From positions 248,001 through 312,000 of the forward strand of contig NZ_JALDAY010000010.1 of assembly GCF_022698165.1 (NCBI RefSeq): a stretch of DNA of 64,000 bases, given 5' to 3'. A model generated the notes under the pieces. The model had not been told where the DNA came from and ran no database searches. It worked only from the letters and a program-made list of their open reading frames with translations. A program made the position numbers and the translations under genes. Origin of the DNA: Streptomyces cylindrosporus. GTDB lineage: Bacteria > Actinomycetota > Actinomycetes > Streptomycetales > Streptomycetaceae. The first letter of the stretch is position 1; every line of letters starts with the position of its first letter. Below, piece by piece: positions 60,157 through 64,000 of the stretch.

Positions 60157-60977
60157 GCGAGCCCCCTTGCGGCAAGGAATTCGGCGGTGTTCAGGAAGGC
60201 GCGGCGGCCCTCGGGCGTGGCTTCCCACAGCGGGTCGCCGGGTGCGGTCGGCGCGGCGCGCCAGGCCAGGACCTCCAGCGGGGTGCTGACGTAGTCGGGG
60301 CGCGGGTCGGCCGGGTGCGGAACGTTGGCGATCAGCACGGTCAGGTCCTGCTCGGCGCGGAGCGTGACGCTGCCGCCCGGGCCGGTCGAGCCGGTGAAGT
60401 CGAGGGAGCCGTCCTCGCGGACCTGCACGCCCTGGAAGAAGGAGAGCGAGGGCGGCAGGTCGCGTGGCTCCAGGCCGTTCTTCGCGGCCGCCAGCTTGAA
60501 CAGCTCACGGCCGGCGGGGGAGCCGGACTGCGGGGTGCCGTCGCCGTACCGCTCGGTGTTGCGTACGAGGGTGGAGGTGCCGCACAGCGCGTCGTGCCGG
60601 CCGGAGGTGTCGGCGACGACGCTCGCGAGCACCCGGCCCTGGTCGGACAGGAGCAGCCGGTCCTCGCCGAGGTAGGCGTTCCACTGGACCTTGACCGTGT
60701 CGGCGACGTTCAGCCGCTCCCAGGGCCGGTCGGCCACGTACAGCAGCAGATGCGCGCAGGCGTCGCCGCGCAGGTCGGTCAGGCGCAGCTCGGTGCCGCG
60801 GGCCAGGACCCGGTGCGTGTAGTTGCCGCCCGCGACGGTCTCCGCCCAGACCAGATGGCCCGCCGCACAGGGCGGGTCCGGCCAGTCGACGGCCGGGACC
60901 ACGGGCATGGCCTCGGCGCGGGTGCCCTCCTGGGCGCGGGCGTGGTCGCGGGCTCCGTACGTGGTCTCTGTGGCCAT
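60153..60977 (-). CDS. DUF1989 urea-amidolyase-associated protein, longer paralogue
   Basis: This 274-residue DUF1989 protein (UAAP1) is paralogous to the next gene. It has LRGDACAHLLLYVA, the metal-site-like GRHDALCGTSTLVRN and FFQGVQVREDGSLDF, where the paralogue has NWYMNVPVEKDGTLGI. It likely pairs with the shorter protein as a heteromeric deiminase (CgdAB type). I chose the ATG at 60977, preceded by GGAGG. It is the first gene of the operon, facing the TetR gene across a 201-base gap with a perfect palindrome. Confidence 0.9.
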   Translation of the reverse strand: MATETTYGARDHARAQEGTRAEAMPVVPAVDWPDPPCAAGHLVWAETVAGGNYTHRVLARGTELRLTDLRGDACAHLLLYVADRPWERLNVADTVKVQWNAYLGEDRLLLSDQGRVLASVVADTSGRHDALCGTSTLVRNTERYGDGTPQSGSPAGRELFKLAAAKNGLEPRDLPPSLSFFQGVQVREDGSLDFTGSTGPGGSVTLRAEQDLTVLIANVPHPADPRPDYVSTPLEVLAWRAAPTAPGDPLWEATPEGRRAFLNTAEFLAARGLA

Positions 60978-61045
60978 CGCGGGACCTCCGGGTGCGGGCG
61001 GACGGTTTTCGCCGGGGGCATTGCCGGCGGCTTTCACCGGGGGGT

Positions 61046-61067
61046 ATTTCTGTCGCTCGACAGAAAT
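61046..61067. promoter_or_regulatory. TetR-type operator in the divergent gap
   Basis: ATTTCTGTCG (61046-61055) and CGACAGAAAT (61058-61067) form a perfect palindrome with 10-bp arms and a 2-base CT spacer. The core resembles known streptomycete TetR sites. It lies 69 bases upstream of the first operon gene and 111 bases upstream of the TetR gene, placed to control both. Confidence 0.8.
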
Positions 61068-61178
61068 TAGGCGCGGGGCGGGTCGTCGGCGTTGCCCGCA
61101 GGTTGCCGGTCGGTTACCGACCTCTCACCGGGATCGCCCGCAGACCGCCGCTGACCTGCGTGTGCGAGGATCGAGGCC

Positions 61179-61805
61179 ATGGGGACGACAGGTGGGCGCC
61201 GGGTCGGCAGGCCGCGGGCCGCGCAGCGGCCGGACAGCGGACTGGAGCCGCGCGACGAACTCCTCTCCGCCGCCGCCGAGTTGTTCACCACCCGGGGTTA
61301 CGCGGCCACCACCACGCGTGCGGTCGCCGAGCGCGCGGGCATGCGGCAGGCCTCGATGTACCACTACGTCTCCGGCAAGGAGGAACTCCTCGCCGAGCTC
61401 CTGGAGTCCACGGTCACGCCCTCGCTGGCGTACGCCCGTGAGCTCCTCGCCGACGACAGCGTCCCGGCCGAGGACCGGCTGTGGGAGCTGTGCCGCACCG
61501 ACGTCGAGCTGCTGTGCGGCGGCCCGCACAACCTCGGCGCGCTGTATCTCCTGCCCGAGGTGCGGGCCGAGCGGTTCGCCGGCTTCCACGCCGTGCGCGC
61601 CGAACTCAAGGACGCCTACCGGCAGTTGCTCGCCGCGACGGACGCCGGTGGTGCGCTCGCCAAGAGCGAGCTCGACCTCCGTACGGACCTGCTGTTCGGG
61701 TTGATCGAGGGCGTGATCCTGGTGCGCCGCTCGGGCTCCGAGCGTCCGGTGCCGGTGTTCGCGGAGGCCACGGCGGACGCCGCGCTGCGCATCGCCGGCG
61801 CCTGA
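61179..61805 (+). CDS. TetR-family regulator of the adjacent carboxylase operon
   Basis: This 208-residue protein has an N-terminal helix-turn-helix (DELLSAAAELFTTRGYAATTTRAVAERAGMRQASMYHYVSGKEELLAEL) and a helical ligand domain. It is divergent to the DUF1989/carboxylase/allophanate hydrolase operon and a perfect palindrome lies between. It should repress that operon and perhaps itself, released by a substrate or pathway product such as guanidine, urea or allophanate. The basic N-terminal extension RRVGRPRAAQRP is typical of DNA-contacting arms. It is a single-gene unit. Confidence 0.92.
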   Translation: MGTTGGRRVGRPRAAQRPDSGLEPRDELLSAAAELFTTRGYAATTTRAVAERAGMRQASMYHYVSGKEELLAELLESTVTPSLAYARELLADDSVPAEDRLWELCRTDVELLCGGPHNLGALYLLPEVRAERFAGFHAVRAELKDAYRQLLAATDAGGALAKSELDLRTDLLFGLIEGVILVRRSGSERPVPVFAEATADAALRIAGA

Positions 61806-62083
61806 ACCACGCCCGGGTCACGGGTCCGGGCCGGACTTCACCCCTCACGGTGAGTGATCATCGTATGCCCGTTCGCCGTGACGCATCGTGTTCGATCGGG
61901 GGCGCAGCGTGTAAATGGAGTGAGCGTACTCGCTTCGCGCGCCCTGTTTCAGGCGGTTGCTGAATATGACACGGCGATGATCCGGTCGGACTAAGCTCGC
62001 CCGCAGCGCACCGAGTTGAGATGTATTCGTGCGCTTGTTCCCTATATGTGCGACTCCGAGCCGATTCGTTTCAGAGGGCTTAC
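61806..62083. other. 278-base gap before the conservon
   Basis: This gap is noticeably AT-richer than its surroundings and carries short inverted elements around 61915-61935. It should contain the conservon promoter. I saw no reliable -35/-10 pair and no gene. Confidence 0.6.
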
Positions 62084-63679
62084 ATGGTGAGTGTTCAATC
62101 CCCTCCCGGCCGCCGTGAACTTCCCTACGCGCGCGTGCTGTTGCTCCCCGCGATACTGATGGCCGCGGCGACCGGGGCCGCCGTCGCCGTGGTGTCCGAC
62201 CCGGCCCGGGCCGCCGTCGGCTGGTGTGGCGGCGCCGCCACGCTGCTGGTGATCGCCGCGGCGGCCGAGGCCGTACGGCGCGGCCGCAGCCTGCGGGCCC
62301 TGCGCGACCAGACCGCCCGTCACACTGCGTATCTGGAGCAGCGTCTCGCCGGGCACGAACAGCAGATGCTCCGCATCGCGCACGAGATCGCGCCGACCGC
62401 GATCTACTGGTTGCGCAAGGGAAATTCGCCCGCAGAGGTGATTCGCCAACTCCCGAACGTCGACCCGAGCTACGCCGAACTGTCCGAGGGGCAGCTGCGG
62501 TTGCTCCGGACGGTCCTCGACATCGTCGACAATGAGGAAGCAATGCGGGACTCCTCGCAGCGCTCCTTCGTCAGCATCGCCCGCCGCGTTCAGGCGATCG
62601 TGCACCAACAGGCCAAGGAACTCCGGGAGATGGAGGAGGACCACGGCCGCAACCCCGAGGTCTTCGACGACCTGCTGCGCATCGACCACGGCACCGCGCT
62701 GATCGGCCGGCTGGCCGACTCGATCTCCGTCCTCGGCGGCGGCCGCCCCGGCCGTCAGTGGCCGCAGCCCGTCCCGCTGTACAGCGTGCTGCGCGGCGCC
62801 ATGTCCCGGATCCTGGAGTACCGGCGCATCTCGCTGGACAACATCGCCAAGGTCAACATCCGCGGCATCTCCGTCGAGCCGGTCATCCACGCCTGCGCCG
62901 AGCTCCTCGACAACGCCACCCGCTACTCGCCGCCGCAGACCAAGGTGCACGTCACCGCGACCGAGGTGCAGACCGGCATCGCGATCGAGATCGAGGACGC
63001 CGGCGTCAGCCTCAGCGAGGAGGCCCGCACCAAGATCGAGAACCTGCTGGAGCAGGCCAAGGCCGGCGTCGACGTGCAGGAGCTCGGTGAGTCCCCGCGC
63101 CTGGGCTTCGCCGTCGTGGGCCGCCTGTGCAAGGCGTACGACATGCAGATCGCGCTGCGTGCCTCGGCGTACGGCGGAGTCCGCGCCGTGCTGGTCGTGC
63201 CGCGCGTGATGACGACCGAGGACGAGGCACCCGGCCTCGCCCACGGTATCGGCATCACCTCGGCGCCCAAGCTCGACATCGGCGGGATCGAGGGTCCCAA
63301 GCGCCCCGTCAAGCGGCGCCGTCCCACCAGCCCCCGCATCCCCGCCGGCGTCTCCATGGAGGACGAGGTCCCCGTCGTCACCGAGTGGACGGCCGGCGGG
63401 CTCCCGCAGCGGCGCAGCCGGGTCAAGACCCCGCTCAGCGTGCGCCTCGCCCAGCAGGCCGCCGCCGAAGAGGCCGAGCGGGAGGCCCGGGAGTCCCGGC
63501 CCGCCTGGGCGACGCCCGAGCCGGAGCCGGAACCGGAGGAGAAGGACGAGCCCGAACCGGGGCTCTGGGTCGAGGCGTTCTGGAACGGCCTGAAGGGCAC
63601 CCCCGACCCGTTCGACATTTCCCAGCCGACCAACGAGCCGGCCCGTGTTGAGGCCGACGAGGAGAGGGACCCCAAGTGA
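62084..63679 (+). CDS. rarA: Conservon sensor-kinase-like membrane ATPase (CvnA/RarA type)
   Basis: This 531-residue protein is the CvnA component of a conservon. It has two N-terminal membrane helices (about 15-60), a coiled/HisKA-like region, and a GHKL ATPase domain with N-box CAELLDNATRYS, G1 EDAGVSLS and G2 LGFAVVGRLCKAYD. The last 120 residues are disordered and acidic, ending PEPEPEPEEKDEPEPG. The equivalent S. coelicolor gene is rarA (cvnA9), whose conservon restrains aerial growth. The start follows AGAGGG at the ATG at 62084. Its stop overlaps the next start (GTGA), so the two are coupled. Confidence 0.85.
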   Translation: MVSVQSPPGRRELPYARVLLLPAILMAAATGAAVAVVSDPARAAVGWCGGAATLLVIAAAAEAVRRGRSLRALRDQTARHTAYLEQRLAGHEQQMLRIAHEIAPTAIYWLRKGNSPAEVIRQLPNVDPSYAELSEGQLRLLRTVLDIVDNEEAMRDSSQRSFVSIARRVQAIVHQQAKELREMEEDHGRNPEVFDDLLRIDHGTALIGRLADSISVLGGGRPGRQWPQPVPLYSVLRGAMSRILEYRRISLDNIAKVNIRGISVEPVIHACAELLDNATRYSPPQTKVHVTATEVQTGIAIEIEDAGVSLSEEARTKIENLLEQAKAGVDVQELGESPRLGFAVVGRLCKAYDMQIALRASAYGGVRAVLVVPRVMTTEDEAPGLAHGIGITSAPKLDIGGIEGPKRPVKRRRPTSPRIPAGVSMEDEVPVVTEWTAGGLPQRRSRVKTPLSVRLAQQAAAEEAEREARESRPAWATPEPEPEPEEKDEPEPGLWVEAFWNGLKGTPDPFDISQPTNEPARVEADEERDPK

Positions 63680-64000
63680 TCCAGCAGCGAGCCAACTTCG
63701 ACTGGATGCTCAAGGATCTCGCCGACGGAGTACCCGGCATCGAGATGATCGTGGTGCTCTCCGCCGACGGCCTGCGCATCGCTCGCTACGGAGGTGATCC
63801 CGACGCGGCCGACCGCGTCGCCGCGGCCTGTGCGGGCCTGCAGAGCCTCGCGGGTGCCGTCGCCCAGGAGATCCCGGACAGCGACGGCCGCATGAAAATG
63901 GTCCTCATCGAGATCAACGGCGGCTACTTCTATCTGATGGCCGCCGGCCCCAACGCCTACCTCGCGGTCCTGTCCGACGTGGTCGCCGAGCCGGGCCTCA
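63676..64000 (+). CDS. rarB: Roadblock/LC7 protein of the conservon, truncated by window end
   Basis: The window holds the first 108 residues, starting with GTG (IQQRANFDWMLKDLADGVPG) and continuing IEMIVVLSADGLRIARYGGD, then the helix DAADRVAAACAGLQSLAGAVAQEI and IEINGGYFYLMAAG. This is the Roadblock/LC7 fold of CvnB proteins, which act with the MglA-like GTPase CvnD. It overlaps the preceding stop by 4 bases (GTGA). The C-terminus and the rest of the conservon (DUF742, GTPase, P450) lie beyond the right edge. Confidence 0.85.
   Translation, partial: MIQQRANFDWMLKDLADGVPGIEMIVVLSADGLRIARYGGDPDAADRVAAACAGLQSLAGAVAQEIPDSDGRMKMVLIEINGGYFYLMAAGPNAYLAVLSDVVAEPGL

Noticed and set aside
60978..61178. 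Possible guanidine riboswitch before the DUF1989 operon
   Set aside because: The gap contains a TetR palindrome but no ykkC-type aptamer core that I can identify.

Overview
The window is chromosomal DNA from a Streptomyces species. It has very high GC, third positions saturated with G/C, many GTG and a few TTG starts, and strong GGAGG-type ribosome sites. Gene content and order match the S. coelicolor SCO1626-SCO1669 stretch read in reverse. That correspondence comes from recognising proteins such as GylR, MetH, ARC, PrcB and the SCO1664 family, not from a database search. No rRNA, tRNA, CRISPR array, insertion sequence or prophage was seen.

Positions 1-11.3 kb hold small unknown proteins, a RecD2-like helicase whose nucleotide-binding motifs have decayed, an aldo/keto reductase, an F420-type oxidoreductase, a ferritin-like protein and a CorA transporter. 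Next comes the actinobacterial trio of phosphomutase-like protein, DUF3090 protein and SCO1664-family kinase-like protein, followed by mshC of mycothiol synthesis. Positions 11.4-13.7 kb are an accessory-looking pair: a cytosolic subtilisin-like protease and a very glutamine-rich protein that appear to share a C-terminal module. parJ (a ParA-interacting segregation factor) and a GntR regulator follow.

Positions 16-21.2 kb carry the glycerol operon glpF-glpK-glpD and its IclR-family regulator gylR, with matching palindromic operators. After it come metH, a HAD phosphatase, two tandem solute-binding lipoproteins without permeases, an orphan response regulator, a RecB-like nuclease, a site-2 protease and tRNA methyltransferase TrmI.

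Positions 35-54 kb are the Pup-proteasome region: ARC ATPase, Dop, Pup, an endonuclease VII-like protein overlapping prcB, PrcB, PrcA, a LacI/MFS pair, PafA, two FKBP prolyl isomerases, the PafB/PafC DNA-damage activators, TatA, TatC and a HelY-like helicase. Together these cover tagging, untagging, unfolding and degradation, DNA-damage-linked regulation and twin-arginine export.

Positions 54.3-61.8 kb hold a tightly coupled operon under a divergent TetR regulator: two DUF1989 proteins, a biotin carboxylase annotated as urea carboxylase, and allophanate hydrolase. The two DUF1989 genes make guanidine a likely true substrate. The right edge begins a conservon (sensor-like ATPase, then a Roadblock protein cut by the window end).
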